Part shown: one piece after another, positions 21,509 through 34,702 of the stretch
How the letters are laid out: every line of letters begins with the position of its first letter
How positions within the stretch are numbered: the first letter of the stretch is position 1
Source: Amoebidium appalachense
Taxonomy: Eukaryota; Ichthyosporea
Assembly (NCBI GenBank): GCA_963693365.1
Contig: CAVNZM010000004.1
Span: 5,208,001-5,272,000 of the forward strand
Length of the DNA: 64,000 bases
Reading direction: 5' to 3'
The notes under the pieces: model-generated
What the model was told of the DNA's origin: nothing
The model's input: only the letters and a program-made list of their open reading frames with translations
Database searches by the model: none
Made by a program: the position numbers and the translations under genes

Positions 21509-21763
21509 ATGTGTGTGTCTGTCACGTGTGTGTGTGTGTGTGGTGTGTGTGTGTGTGTGTGAGCATACACACGTGTGTATGCCTCTGCGCGCATGTGCAT
21601 GTGGCGCCACACATGTACCCCCTCGGCACTGTTCTTTGTGTGTGTGTGTGTGTGTGTATGTGACGGTGTGTGTGCGTGTGTGCGTGCGTGTGTGTGTGTG
21701 TGTGTGCGTGCGTATGTGTGTGTGTGTGCGTGCGTGCGCCCGCGCGTGTGTGAGTGTGTGAGT

Positions 21764-21796
<33 letters not shown>

Positions 21797-21820
21797 TCAG
21801 TGTGTGTGTGTCTGTGTGGA
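21249..21820. repeat. Large (GT)n / (TG CG) block
   Basis: About 570 bp dominated by GT with CG and AC interruptions. It contains two copies of a short module, GTGGCGCCACACATGTAC followed by CC..CGGC.CTGTTCTTTGTGTG, at 21217-21250 and 21601-21640, so the block is itself a tandem duplication. Confidence 0.85.
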
Positions 21821-22107
21821 GTATGGTGGGTGGCAGTGTCCCAACCACAAGCCTTAGAAAGCTGGGCAGGCATGCTCCTTGTATTACTAACCAGGTCAAG
21901 ACAGTGTACAGGGTTAGTCCAGGGAAGAAAAAAAAAAAACTTCACCCGTCTACAGAGGGTACAGTATTGGCATAAGCAAATCAATCAAAACACCTCTTAT
22001 GGTTCGACCAGTTCCACCGAATTGTCATCTTCATGCCACCCCCCCCGTCCCCCCCCCCCCCTCCCCACCGCCACACACAAAACACACACAAACACACACA
22101 CACAGAC

Positions 22108-22202
<95 letters not shown>

Positions 22203-22264
22203 TACCCCCACACAGCCTGCTATTGGTATATCGGGTTCCTCTCTTTATGTATTATCTATTTCAG

Positions 22265-22360
22265 AGTCGCTGTATGGACAATTTCATCAGAGATAATCCA
22301 GCACGCGTGCACCTTTGCATAAATGTGACCCTGCCTTTATGTCGATCACTAATAGTATGA
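22265..22360 (+). CDS. Candidate terminal exon, unknown gene
   Basis: A pyrimidine-rich acceptor (CTCTTTATGTATTATCTATTTCAG) precedes a 31-codon frame ending in TGA at 22358-22360. It reads SRCMDNFIRDNPARVHLCIN and then VTLPLCRSLIV. The length and the acceptor fit a last coding exon, but no family is recognised and no upstream exon is proven. A partner could be the open segment at 18217-18344. Confidence 0.3.
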   Translation, partial: SRCMDNFIRDNPARVHLCINVTLPLCRSLIV

Positions 22361-22500
22361 GCTCCCCTTAGCCCCTCCCCTCTCGCCCTCCCCCCCCTCC
22401 CCCCCCCCCCCCCTCCACCCCCGCCGCCTCCCTCCATGCAACAGCCTTATTTTCCTCCACTCGTGTACCTAATCCACTGTTGCAATACTATTATTAGCAG

Positions 22501-22655
22501 CAAGAAACCGCAATGAGACATTAAAGGCACCCGGATACACAAACTGTTAACACATGCAGAGCCTGGCCCGACGGGTGGTGTTAAAGGAGGGTCATGTTGA
22601 TAACAGTTTCTTTATCCGGGTGCCCGGTCTCATTGCATGTTCACAGCGGTTTCTG
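22501..22655. repeat. Imperfect inverted repeat (hairpin) of about 150 bp
   Basis: The left arm 22501-22551 (AAGAAACCGCAATGAGAC, then GGCACCCGGATACACAAACTGTTAA) is matched in inverse orientation by 22600-22655 (AACAGTTTCTTTATCCGGGTGCC, then GTCTCATTGC and GCGGTTTCT), with a small insertion in the right arm. The loop of ~48 nt includes GTTAAAGG. It could be a MITE remnant or an RNA hairpin. There is no coding signal. Confidence 0.7.
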
Positions 22656-23233
22656 GTGCTAGTTTTGCAAAAGTGGATCAGGGACTTGAGTGGAGGAAAA
22701 GGGGGCTGTCGAATGGAGAGTGGGGGGGAGGGGGGGGGGGGGTTGGAGATGGGGGGAGATAAAAAGGAGAGACGAGTGTTTGGGCCGAAACTCTCACTAT
22801 GTGGGATGGCGTGATGAAGGTTCGATAGGCTATCCGATTTAAAATAAAGTGCATGGTAGGGGCTGGCAGCCATTATCACGGGCCCTATAACGAACAAATC
22901 ACACAGATTCTGAACTTACTGGTACACGTGGCACGTCCTTTTGCACACGGCTTAAAACTATACATACATACACCTGTTCACTTGACGGCCGCAGTCAGCG
23001 GTTGTACACACACACACACACACTGAAGAAGGACACACATACATTTCAAATGAGACGCGTTGACACATGCCGCGAGCACATGCACATACAAAAACTTGAT
23101 CAACACACACACCGTGGCACACACACAAATTGACAAAAGTTAAGGGTGATGGTGCTGCAGCTAAGCAAATACTCAAAATGGAAATTTGGCACGGCAAGGG
23201 GTCATTGGCTACTAGTTTTCATTCATAACGCAT

Positions 23234-23239
23234 TTATTG
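23234..23239 (-). terminator. Candidate polyadenylation signal of the K+ channel gene
   Basis: TTTATT on plus, so AATAAA on minus, 437 nt after the channel's stop codon. The plus-strand frame that overlaps this 3' region has no other support. Confidence 0.4.
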
Positions 23240-23675
23240 AAGGGTCACAATGTTTGCCTTGGTGTATCATCATCCGATACATATACGCACCCCAACTTAC
23301 TGACGGTTATCTCGGTAAACAAATCTTCTATGTATATATGAGTTCGCGTTGTGCTTTGGTGACAAAATTTAGTCGCTGTCAGTATCAGTGTACAATTGCC
23401 AGTCTTAAGATGAATCCCATTAGGTTTTGGTCATACGTTCCCAAACATCGATAAGCGCTGCACTTCAAGGAAATATAAATTTCGTAACTTTGACATGCTA
23501 CTATAATAGGGCCATATAGTATAGTGATTCAGGTGGTGCACACATAGCGGAGAGTCCGAGGCTGCCTAAAGTCTTCGATGATTTCATGATACACACCAGT
23601 ACCCCCTACCCACCCTCAAACCACATGCCATACTAATATTTATACAACACACTATCACAGCCAAACCTATCGACC

Positions 23676-24854
23676 TCAACACTGACCATTTGTCGATTCT
23701 GCCGGCAGGTCATCCACGTCAAGAACACCGCTACCGTCAACATCATACCGGTCAAACATCGCCTCGATGAGCTTCACATCCTCGTGGTCAATACGCCCGA
23801 GTTTCTCCAGGAAGAAAAGAAGGAACTCCTGCTTGTCCACGCTGCCGTTGCAATCCTTGTCTGCTTCAAAAAGAAGCTGGCGGGTGAGGCCTCGCTCGTT
23901 CCACTTGCGAAGACGGCGGAGCTCAAACGAGCGCGTCATATGGCGCATTAACTTGGACATGCATGCCGCGAACGCCGTCACACCAACTAGCAGGTAGTAG
24001 ATCATAAACTCGCGCACGTTGGACTCTGCGAGGGGAATCTCACCGTACCCGGTGGTGGAGAGGGCGACAAACTGAAGGTAGATGCTGTCGACGAACGAGA
24101 GACCGAGGGTGCGTGTGCCGTACATGCAGCCAACAAAAATGACGACTAAGAAGGAGAAAATCACCAAGAAGAGGGTCTTCCTGCCCTTTGTCTCAGCGTG
24201 GTCTATAGCATGGCGCGTCGGCTGGGCCGGGGACCCGGTTTCCGCGTTAAAAGCACGCGCAAGTTTATCGTTGATGCTCTGCTGCTGGCGCATCTGCAGG
24301 CGGATATCGGTCACGGCAGCGAGCACGACAGAAACACCCGTAGCCATGCCAGTGACAGCAAAGAAGATGTAGAAGCACACAAAGATCTTGGTACCGTCAT
24401 TCTTGGGCGTGACATCACCAAAACCAATAGTGAGACCCGTCACGACGGCCCAATACACGGAGTCGGGGTAGAAGGTGACGCCCTCCAGGGAACTGAAAAT
24501 TGCACCACCGATGAGAATGTATCCAAACACGCCCATGGCTACAAACAAGGGGCCGAGGGCCGCGAAAGAATGGGCAATCTCGCTGAACGTCTGTTGGGTA
24601 GATACGGCGGTGACTTGGTACGACTGCATCAACTTCTGCTTGGTACGCCCAGCCATCGACTGCTTCTTGGCAGCCTTTTTCATGCTCTTGGAGGTGGCAC
24701 AGGCTTCATCTGCAGAGTCCACGTCGACGGGGCTACCGGGGGTTTGGACACATCCAGATATTCCGCCCTTCTTCCCATCTGGGGAAGTTGTGTCGGCCAG
24801 CTGGCTCTGACCCATGAGGGCGCTCACGGAATTTGCTATGGGACCGTTGGACAT
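23676..24854 (-). CDS. Two-pore-domain K+ channel with two C-terminal EF-hands (TPK-like), intronless
   Basis: A 392-residue membrane protein predicted to form a dimeric K+ leak channel gated by Ca2+. The N-terminal cytosolic part (1-95) has a Lys-rich patch (57-74). TM1 is about 97-121 and pore 1 carries the selectivity filter TIGFGD (142-147). TM2 is about 157-183 and TM3 226-248; pore 2 carries TTGYGE (267-272) and TM4 is about 280-301. Two EF-hands follow: loop one DKDCNGSVDKQE (332-343, fully canonical) and loop two DVDGSGVLDVDD (371-382, Asp instead of Glu at position 12). This 4TM/2P plus EF-hand layout is that of plant and protist TPK channels; animal K2P channels lack it. Phe replaces Tyr in filter one (GFG), and Glu ends filter two; both substitutions occur in K2P families. 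ATG 24854 is the first in frame and gives a complete protein. Codon use is GC-rich and regular, unlike the flanks. The membrane (vacuole or plasma) cannot be told. Confidence 0.96.
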   Translation of the reverse strand: MSNGPIANSVSALMGQSQLADTTSPDGKKGGISGCVQTPGSPVDVDSADEACATSKSMKKAAKKQSMAGRTKQKLMQSYQVTAVSTQQTFSEIAHSFAALGPLFVAMGVFGYILIGGAIFSSLEGVTFYPDSVYWAVVTGLTIGFGDVTPKNDGTKIFVCFYIFFAVTGMATGVSVVLAAVTDIRLQMRQQQSINDKLARAFNAETGSPAQPTRHAIDHAETKGRKTLFLVIFSFLVVIFVGCMYGTRTLGLSFVDSIYLQFVALSTTGYGEIPLAESNVREFMIYYLLVGVTAFAACMSKLMRHMTRSFELRRLRKWNERGLTRQLLFEADKDCNGSVDKQEFLLFFLEKLGRIDHEDVKLIEAMFDRYDVDGSGVLDVDDLPAESTNGQC

Positions 24855-26115
24855 TTTGGCGACGTGTTCACTACGCTAATGGGGATTTTGCTTTGGTGGG
24901 GGAAGTTTCGGAGCAAAATCGACTAAAACGACATTGCTGTTCGAAAGCGATACCAGTCGACTGAAAAGCTATGAACCTGCGAAAGGATTTTTATAGGCGG
25001 GCCAAAGGAGCAAATGGAATGCTGTATAAGTTAAACCAATCAAATGTCGCAAATTATACCAAGGCACGATGCGACGACGTGCCACTGTCCACCACCGTAA
25101 TGCTGGGATATATGTAGCGGCCCCACTAGCGGGGCTCACCCTCCCTACCGGGGAACTGTATATCAGTGTATTGTCTTGCACAACCACAAGCGTGTCCCGC
25201 AACGAGGGAGAGACACGTACGGATCTGTTTTTCGTGACGTACAGTTGTAGAGGGAACAACAGACTCTACAGAGTCGAACAGACTGATAAACTATGCATAA
25301 ATGTGGAATGTTCAAGGAATGCAGACTTTGACTGATTGGCTACCGTGGAGGCGAGTTATGCAAGCTTGGGTGTCGGGCAATCACACTTATTACCTATACC
25401 TACAATAGTCAGTCACGATGATGATTTCCGCAACGTTCTACAAGTTGATAGAAACTGTCCGAACGTTCCGATTTTTCGTCTCTCACGGTCTATGAGTTTG
25501 CCCAGTATATACATTAGCATTTCATGGCCGTGGTAAGCAGCAGCTGTGACTACGTTTTAACTATGATGTCCGTACGCGGTCAGCATAGAACACTCGTCAT
25601 TGATTGGACCAGTGAGCGTGCTCCCGGACTCGAGCTCTGTACGGCCGAGAAAGCTGGTCACTGTGATGCGTTCGAAATGCACTATACGAGATAGTAATTG
25701 CAAATGCTACGACGATTAGCCATGACGGGCGAAGCCCCATCATTGGTGCACCGAAAAATGCATATGGGGGGGTGCCACGGAGGAGGGGGGGGGTGGGGCA
25801 GGGCTGGGGGGGGGGGGGGGGGGGGGGGGGGGAACGTAGACACTGACTGACTGAGGAACCGGACTCGCACACGCCGCAACACTGGCACACACATGCACAC
25901 AAAGACACACGCACACACACACATGTACTCACGTGCACACACCCACATCATGTGCATGTACATGTACACATGTACACCTTGACACACACACACACACACA
26001 CAAACACACACAGTCACACACACATGTACACACGTGTACAGACACGCACACATACGCACGTGTACATATACATACACGAGCACACACGTGTACACACCAC
26101 ACACACACGTGCACA

Positions 26116-26118
<3 letters not shown>
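24855..26118. other. Upstream of the K+ channel: promoter region and spacer
   Basis: 24855-25700 is repeat-poor, mixed-composition DNA expected to hold the channel promoter; no TATA box was fixed with confidence. 25788-25832 carries G-runs. 25870-26110 is (CA)n with many CGTG/TGTA interruptions. No supported genes. Confidence 0.4.
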
Positions 26119-26752
<634 letters not shown>

Positions 26753-26958
26753 GAGCCCCGGTCCGATGCTCTCTCTCTTTCACAAATGATCCGCTCTCTC
26801 TCTCTCTCTAAGACTCTGAGGCTAGATCATGTTCACGATTCATTACTACTGATCACTACGGTCTCCTCTCCCTCCCGCTCTCTACTACCTGATCTCGCTC
26901 GTGGCAGTGCTTGCGATTGGCTCTCTCCCTCCCCGCTTTCTCTCCTCGATGTGCAGCC

Positions 26959-26999
<41 letters not shown>

Positions 27000-27570
27000 T
27001 CCCCCACCAATGAACGGGTCCCACCCCACCCCTTCCCCTCCCCTCCCTGCTTCTTGGCCCCGGGGGGGTGGAATCCGAACCGAATCATTGACCTGTTTCG
27101 ATCTGTCAAGGTCCCAATCCGACCCGACCCGAGTATGATAACGGTTGCCTTCGCGGCCGCGCACTCCAGGCGCACGCCCGAGTCCTCAATTAAGATCTTA
27201 CTGCCTTCAGCTGCCTCTTGCCAAATCAAGTGGCATGGACAGGAGCGCATGAGTAAGTGAGCTTCGCGAAAAAGCATAAAAATAACTAGATATACGTGTT
27301 TGATTATTCTGTATGTGCGAGCATAAAGAAGAATGGAGCAAAAGACATTTGAATCAGCAGCGCTGTCGGCAGCGCTAATGGCCCATGTCGACGTCGACCA
27401 TGCCTGATTCATGAAGTTGTCGTGCCCTCGATTAAGAAGTCTTTGATTGCTATGTACTACGGATCATGAAATTAAACGTTGGTTTGTAGTAGCACATATA
27501 CATTAAAAAAGGATATTTTCAAATAAAGAATGTTTTGTTTCTTAGCTAACTCTCTTTTTCACCGCTGCAG

Positions 27571-27656
27571 AGTTTGGACAGTGTCACTCTTGTTGATTTT
27601 GACCCCCCACAGGCCACAGCCCCAAATGGCCGTTGGAACCAGCTCTCTCCCGCAGT
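27571..27656 (+). CDS. Candidate exon, unknown gene, abutting the inverted repeat
   Basis: The acceptor CTTTTTCACCGCTGCAG is followed by a frame reading SLDSVTLVDFDPPQATAPNG and then RWNQLSPA, with codon-like composition. No GT donor follows at the expected place: the frame runs on into the left arm of the inverted repeat starting at 27659 and stays open to a TGA at about 27822. Other frames across the junction are also open, so the reading is uncertain. It may be part of the plus-strand gene ending at 37152 or a truncated remnant. Confidence 0.3.
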
Positions 27657-27658
27657 TT

Positions 27659-28817
<1,159 letters not shown>

Positions 28818-29131
28818 TCGCTTGAAAAGTCGAAATGTACAGAAAACGTCTACCGTAAAGTACAAACGAACAACAGGCGTCCAACGGGCGACCCGGGGCG
28901 AGGCTAATATTATCAGTACATTACAGACGAGTAAATATAATATTCAAATCGATTCCGACTAATAAAAAATAATATTGTTGTGAATCTGGTCAGGCAGATG
29001 CCACATGTACATGTGCACGCAATGGCATACGAGTCATGACAACTACGATATAAGAAAGTAAAAAAGTAAACTGCGCACGTGCCTAGGACGGTGTCTCCTA
29101 CTATGTCTACAGAAGCATTTGTGAGTGTGAC

Positions 29132-29262
<131 letters not shown>

Positions 29263-29761
29263 CAAGGGGGGGGGGGGGGGGGGGGGAAGGAGGGGAAGGC
29301 TCCGTGTATATCCGATGCAGATGCCAGAAATCGATCCCAATCCAGTGCTGATCGATGACTGCCGTGTACTACACCAATATTCCGGGCCCGCTGCCTCGAG
29401 CTCCCGGCCGCGGCGCGCCCCCCCCGGCGGGCCCCCGCCCCAACACACACGTGCACACACACACCACCGCCATTACGTGCACCGCCACCACCACCACCAG
29501 CCTCACCAGCCTCCACCCCCGCCCCCACCCCTCCCAAACACACACCATGGCACACACGCACACGTACACGCACAGATCTAGACCATATCAACCTCCAGCG
29601 CGGCTGCAGCCATGGCCGGCTCGATCGCACAGTGTACATACGACTCCAGGCCACAATCGCCAGTCTGGCCGTCACACATTGTACCGGTATGGCATGTGAC
29701 GACGGTCCGACGAATAGATCATTCGCGGAAGGGGGGAGGGGGGGGGGGGGGGGAGGAGGGT

Positions 29762-29792
<31 letters not shown>

Positions 29793-30126
29793 GGGGGGAG
29801 AGGGGAGGGGGGGGCGAGAGGGGGAGGGGGGGGGGAGGGGGGGGGGATATAAAGTCATATAACATGGTGATTATTGTTCTCCCCACTGCTGGACGGCGAG
29901 GCTTGTTCTGAGCCAGAACCCTGCTGCAGCAGGGCTAAGCGTGTACGATACCGTGTATGTCTATAATATACAATCGGTGTTCGCGACAAAATATTTAAGC
30001 CTTCGCGTGCACACTTAAGTTATTACAGTTTGTGTAGATGTGTGTGCGTATGTGTTCATGTGTGTCAAGGTGTGTGTGTCTGTGTGCATGTTGGTGCACG
30101 TGGTGGTGGTGGTGGTGGGAAGGTGT

Positions 30127-30173
<47 letters not shown>

Positions 30174-30326
30174 GGGGGGGGGGGGGGCGCTTATCTTATA
30201 CAATGGCACTACCGGATCATAATAATAATCTGATCCAGCAGATTTGATCGATCACCGATATTAATAGTCACTCGAACGGAACTCAGCTGCAGGGCGTTCA
30301 CGTTTGTTAACAACCAAGGCCTATAG

Positions 30327-30500
30327 GTATATACCGCACCCCAACTTGAAGCTGAGTGGCAGAATGATGATAATGCAAATGGCCCGGCCGAGCAGCTCGC
30401 TGCCGAGTGTCACACAGACAGGCAACAGGAGATACCCTCGGCCCGGGGAGCTTCCGCCGGACTCAGTCTGTACATGTCACGGCACTCATGAGCCACACTG
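30327..30500 (+). CDS. Candidate internal exon, unknown gene
   Basis: An acceptor-like CCTATAG and a strong donor GTAAGC (30501) bound 174 nt that are open in one frame (1 + 57 codons + 2). It reads YIPHPNLKLSGRMMIMQMAR and then PSSSLPSVTQTGNRRYPRPG. Composition is codon-like and repeat-free. Its phase does not join directly to the exon at 33845, so an intervening exon would be needed. Family not recognised; it could also be non-coding. Confidence 0.22.
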
Positions 30501-31059
30501 GTAAGCTACTGCCCAGGCATGCATGCCTTTTCCTCGGCCCGGGGGCTCACCGTGACGAATATGCACACTAGCCGCGTGGCACGTGACATGATCATAATAG
30601 GCTATATATATCAATATATATCATGTGCACGGCCCGGACCGGATTCCGAACCGTTTGCATAAAAACACGTGACTTTTAACTAATATGTACATAGTGAGAA
30701 AGCATTACTCGTTGCCCAACATCTTCAACGTCAACTTTCGCCAAGCACTCACATTTTTTTTGGCCACACCACCGTGGGTGGCATTCGGACACAACCTCCA
30801 AGTTGGTGTTACACCGCCGCGGAACAGCACGTGGGTCGGTAGCTGCAATTATAGTAATTTGGTTTTTTTTTCCCCTTCAACCTTTTTTCTTTCTAATTTT
30901 TTTTATAAAGAGGTGCTTCGAGAATCATAATAAGGACAACTCGAAGGTGCCATGACGGTGCCCTTCACATGCCAACTTGCATTAATGGGCCCACCAGCTG
31001 ACCAGCAGTTCCCCGAACAGTGAGTGATAACAGTGATGGCTATGCTTCCATCTTCTAGG

Positions 31060-32425
31060 GCCTACAGTAGTGTCTTGTTATGGACCTGTCCTGACCCGTG
31101 GCTTCACCCAGCCTGACCGTACAGGTCATAACAGCGAATGGGCTTACACCCAAAATAGCATCATAAAGCTAATGTCTCTCCCCAAGGACCAATCAGGAGC
31201 GAGCCGAAAGCTCAAATAGGAGTCATAACATAGCTAGAGTAAAGTTCCAAGCAAGCCGCAACCTCCACCTGTCGTATCAAGCTAGGACTCTGTGTGAAAA
31301 GGCGAAGGGAAAAGACTCGCTTGGAACTGTACTCTAGCTCAAGACATCAAGTCTGAAAGCTGTGCACTGAGGGCTCACAATATATAGCTCACAGGCTGAT
31401 ATCAGTCCGGCAAGATCATACACACTAGGCATCACTTATGTCAGGCTTCAAGTGCGCAACCCTCAGCTACGTCATAGCTAGACGCACCAGCATATCACAA
31501 GGGGTGTGGCAGAGCCTCAACGACTTGACTTGACTTATAGTTATAATTGTTTGCTGATATTGATGACTTGACTTGACTTTCAAGTCGCGACTTGGAAGAT
31601 TACTATTTTAAGTAACTCCTCCGGGCATCTGGCCCACGGGCGGGCATCCTTCCTATGCTTCCCCGCCCTCCCCCCAATAAGTCACTCCTATGTCCGACCT
31701 CAAGGCTTGACTTTACTTGGTTGAAGTCAGGTGCTTGGTGATTTGAAGTCGCGACTTGAAGTCAAGTCGCCACACCCCTGACGGAGCTGAGCGGTCAAGG
31801 CGCCAAACCGAGCGTCTTGGTGCGTGCGGGTTCGAGTCCCGGCGCCCCGCTCAGCTGCCTGCCCCTTTTTGGAGCCTGACCACTTTCGCACAGTCAACAT
31901 ATCATCTGAGCTACACCCCCCACCAACAAGAGCAAGTAGGGGTGATACCCTCGGCTCTGGGTGCGCGGACATACATGTGACTGCTGACGAGGGCGTCAGT
32001 CCTTCTGAGGGGGAGGAGGGTGTTCTTGGACCTGTCCTGATCCGTGGACCGTGGCTTCCGTACAGGTCATAACAGCGAATGGGCTTACACCCAAAATAGC
32101 CTTATAAAGCTAATTTTCCTCACCAAGGACCAATCAGGAGCGAGTCAAAACTCAAATAGGAGTCATACCACGTTCAGAGGGCTGTGGTCATACCCACCTA
32201 ACGGGGATCCGGGGTGGCTGAGCGGTCAAGGCGCCTCACCAAGCGTCTCGGTGCGCACGGGTTCGAATCCCGGCACCCCTTTTTGGAGCCTGACCCCTTT
32301 CGCACAGTCACACAACATATCTTCAGCTGGCAACCCTCAGCCTAAGGGTCATCGATATGCCACTTTCGCACAGCCACACAACATGTCTTCAGCTGGCAAC
32401 CCTCAGCCTAAGGGTCATCATATCG
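31060..32425 (+). mobile_element. Cluster of tRNA-derived SINE-like copies
   Basis: Two tRNA-like heads are seen. At 32215-32225 there is a perfect pol III A box (TGGCTGAGCGG), with a perfect B box (GGTTCGAATCC) at 32260-32270 and a T5 run just after. At 31785-31839 lies a diverged pair (GAGCTGAGCGG and GGTTCGAGTCC). Each is followed by GGAGCCTGACC.CTTTCGCACAGTCA. A shared body (ACAGGTCATAACAGCGAATG, GGCTTACACCCAAAATAGC, GGACCAATCAGGAGCGAG, CTCAAATAGGAGTCATA) occurs at 31130-31228 and 32063-32167. The heads cannot form a normal acceptor stem, so they are retroposon promoters rather than tRNA genes. Confidence 0.7.
32297..32424. repeat. Tandem duplication, about 64-68 bp units
   Basis: CTTTCGCACAG.CACACAACAT, then .TCTTCAGCTGGCAACCCTCA and GCCTAAGGGTCAT, occurs twice in a row in the tail of the SINE-like copy, with only a few differences. 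The same tail begins after the other tRNA-like head. Confidence 0.8.
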
Positions 32426-32956
32426 ATGACCTTGTACGTAGTACTACCGTGTGCTGTTACTGTGACAGTACAAGACATGACCCAGTGCAAACACCTAAGG
32501 CCGACTCTATGCAAAAATCTCATGTGCATCATGATGATCATAGTTACATAATAATTAAGTAAGTTGGACTGTTTCAGAAACACAGGCTGTCAGTGAGCTC
32601 AGAGGCTCTCCGTGTATAATAGTTTCAGCCTCAGGGCATTAGGTAACGGGGCAACTACTGTGAGACTAAGAAACGTTAGGCCTCCGGTCACAGCCTGTGT
32701 AAAATTTACTAACACTTAAAGCATATAATGCGCGACCTGCACTTTGAATACAGCTAGGGACACGACGACACTTGGCAAAGTGAAACAGTGACGCACTGTC
32801 ACACCGTGACTGTCCGGTTGGGCACACACATAGCAGACACACGCACACGCACAACACACACACACACGTGTACACGCACACCGACACACACACACTGTGG
32901 CATGCACACGACAGGCAGTTGCCAACAAAAACACACCGTGACAGGCACACGCACAC

Positions 32957-33028
<72 letters not shown>

Positions 33029-33844
33029 TGACACACACATGGATACACAAAAACACACACCGTGACACACACACACGCACTACATGCACACAACTTGACG
33101 TGACGCACATCGTAACTCTTACACAACCGGTTGAACTTTTTGCATACACACACACACAGCCTGAGACCGACTGTGACACACTCCCACACTCACACTCACA
33201 CTCACACTCACTCCGGTTTGCAATTGCAGCCGAGCAGAGATTGTAACAGAGGTCCTCGGCACACTCTTGCACATTCCGCCGCCGCCTAAAACAAGGCTAC
33301 TGACTTAGTTGGCACTGGGATATGATGTGGATACCGTGACATAGTGACTGCCCTCCGGATATTCATCTCATATCACCGCGATGACCTGAGACAGTTCAAA
33401 CTTCAAAGTTGACAGAGTCGTTTTTGTTCAACGCGGCGATTCACTATTCTATTGCTAACACTACGTATCATAATATTATCGGACACTGTGCCCCGCGGCG
33501 CTGCATGATCATGATGATCACTGTCACTGCATGGCTATTATTGGCTAGGCTACTCTGGTGTCGCTCATCAAGCGGTGGTGGCAGTAAAAATCATTGCCGA
33601 AGCACGGCCATCTAGAAACACCCTAATTGGCCGTGTGCCGAAGACGTGTTCAGCATTAGCCCGACCATGGCAAACTAGCTGACACACGAGTATTCAGTAG
33701 GAATGCAACGGCGAACCCTCACAACGACATGTACAAAGTTGGCAATTAATTCTTCCTATCAGTGACACCGCGGCGTGGGTCTCTTTCAACGTTTCCGGCT
33801 TTCTCTCAGTGATCTCCCTGACTACTATGAGTGACTATGTGTAG

Positions 33845-33926
33845 TGGGTGACGGTGGCAAGTTGATGGGGAGAGGCGATCTGGAGACAACGGCGTGGCAA
33901 AATCCTGAGAAAGGTAACGGGGGAAG

Positions 33927-33967
<41 letters not shown>

Positions 33968-34657
33968 GGAGGGAGAGGCGATGGGGGGAGGGCGGGGGGT
34001 CGGCTGGGGGGAGAGGGGGGGGGAAGGGGGGGCAGGCAGCGGGTGTGGGCACCTTTAACTTAGCAGGTATTCAACTGGCAAACTCTTCACTTACTAATTT
34101 TATTGACAAATAATATTTTACCCCCACACAGGTTACAACTACAACTCCCAGTGAGTCAAACACTCCGACTGAGGACAGGCAAAGCCCGTTTAATACTACA
34201 TTAAGCAGAATGGCAGTGTACCGCATTGCTCCTTCGACTCTGTGAGACACTCAAGCTTCTGTACAATGCCAAACTTTAATTGGCACATGTAGCCGCAACT
34301 GAGTTCATGAACGCCGGACGGCTGCCACGGCACTGCAGTGGGTACGGGCTCCTCGGACGTCGCTCGAAAAGACAACTGAGCTGTTGTGGAGATGTGTGCA
34401 CCCTAATTGAACAACACATGCATACACACACATACACTTACATACCCGGTCCACTTCTCCCAATACTCCCAGCCCCCCACACATCCGCACACACACACGG
34501 CACACATGCATACACACACATACACTTACACACCCGGTCCACTTCCCCCAATACCCTCCCCCCCCCCCCCCCCCCCCCCCCCCGGCCACACACACACACA
34601 CATACACACCCGGTCCATATCTCCTGACCCATCCCACTCCCCCCCCCCCCCCCCCCT

Positions 34658-34702
<45 letters not shown>

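Noticed and set aside
23146-23454. 102-codon plus-strand frame
   Set aside because: It overlaps the presumed 3' UTR of the channel gene, shows no codon bias and has no recognisable motif.
23767-24926. Plus-strand frames opposite the K+ channel
   Set aside because: They are shadows of a minus-strand gene with clear transmembrane and EF-hand motifs.
32207-32280. Functional tRNA gene (Leu/Ser type)
   Set aside because: A and B boxes are intact, but the acceptor-stem halves do not pair in register and the anticodon arm is poor; the same head recurs with a shared tail, so it is SINE-derived.
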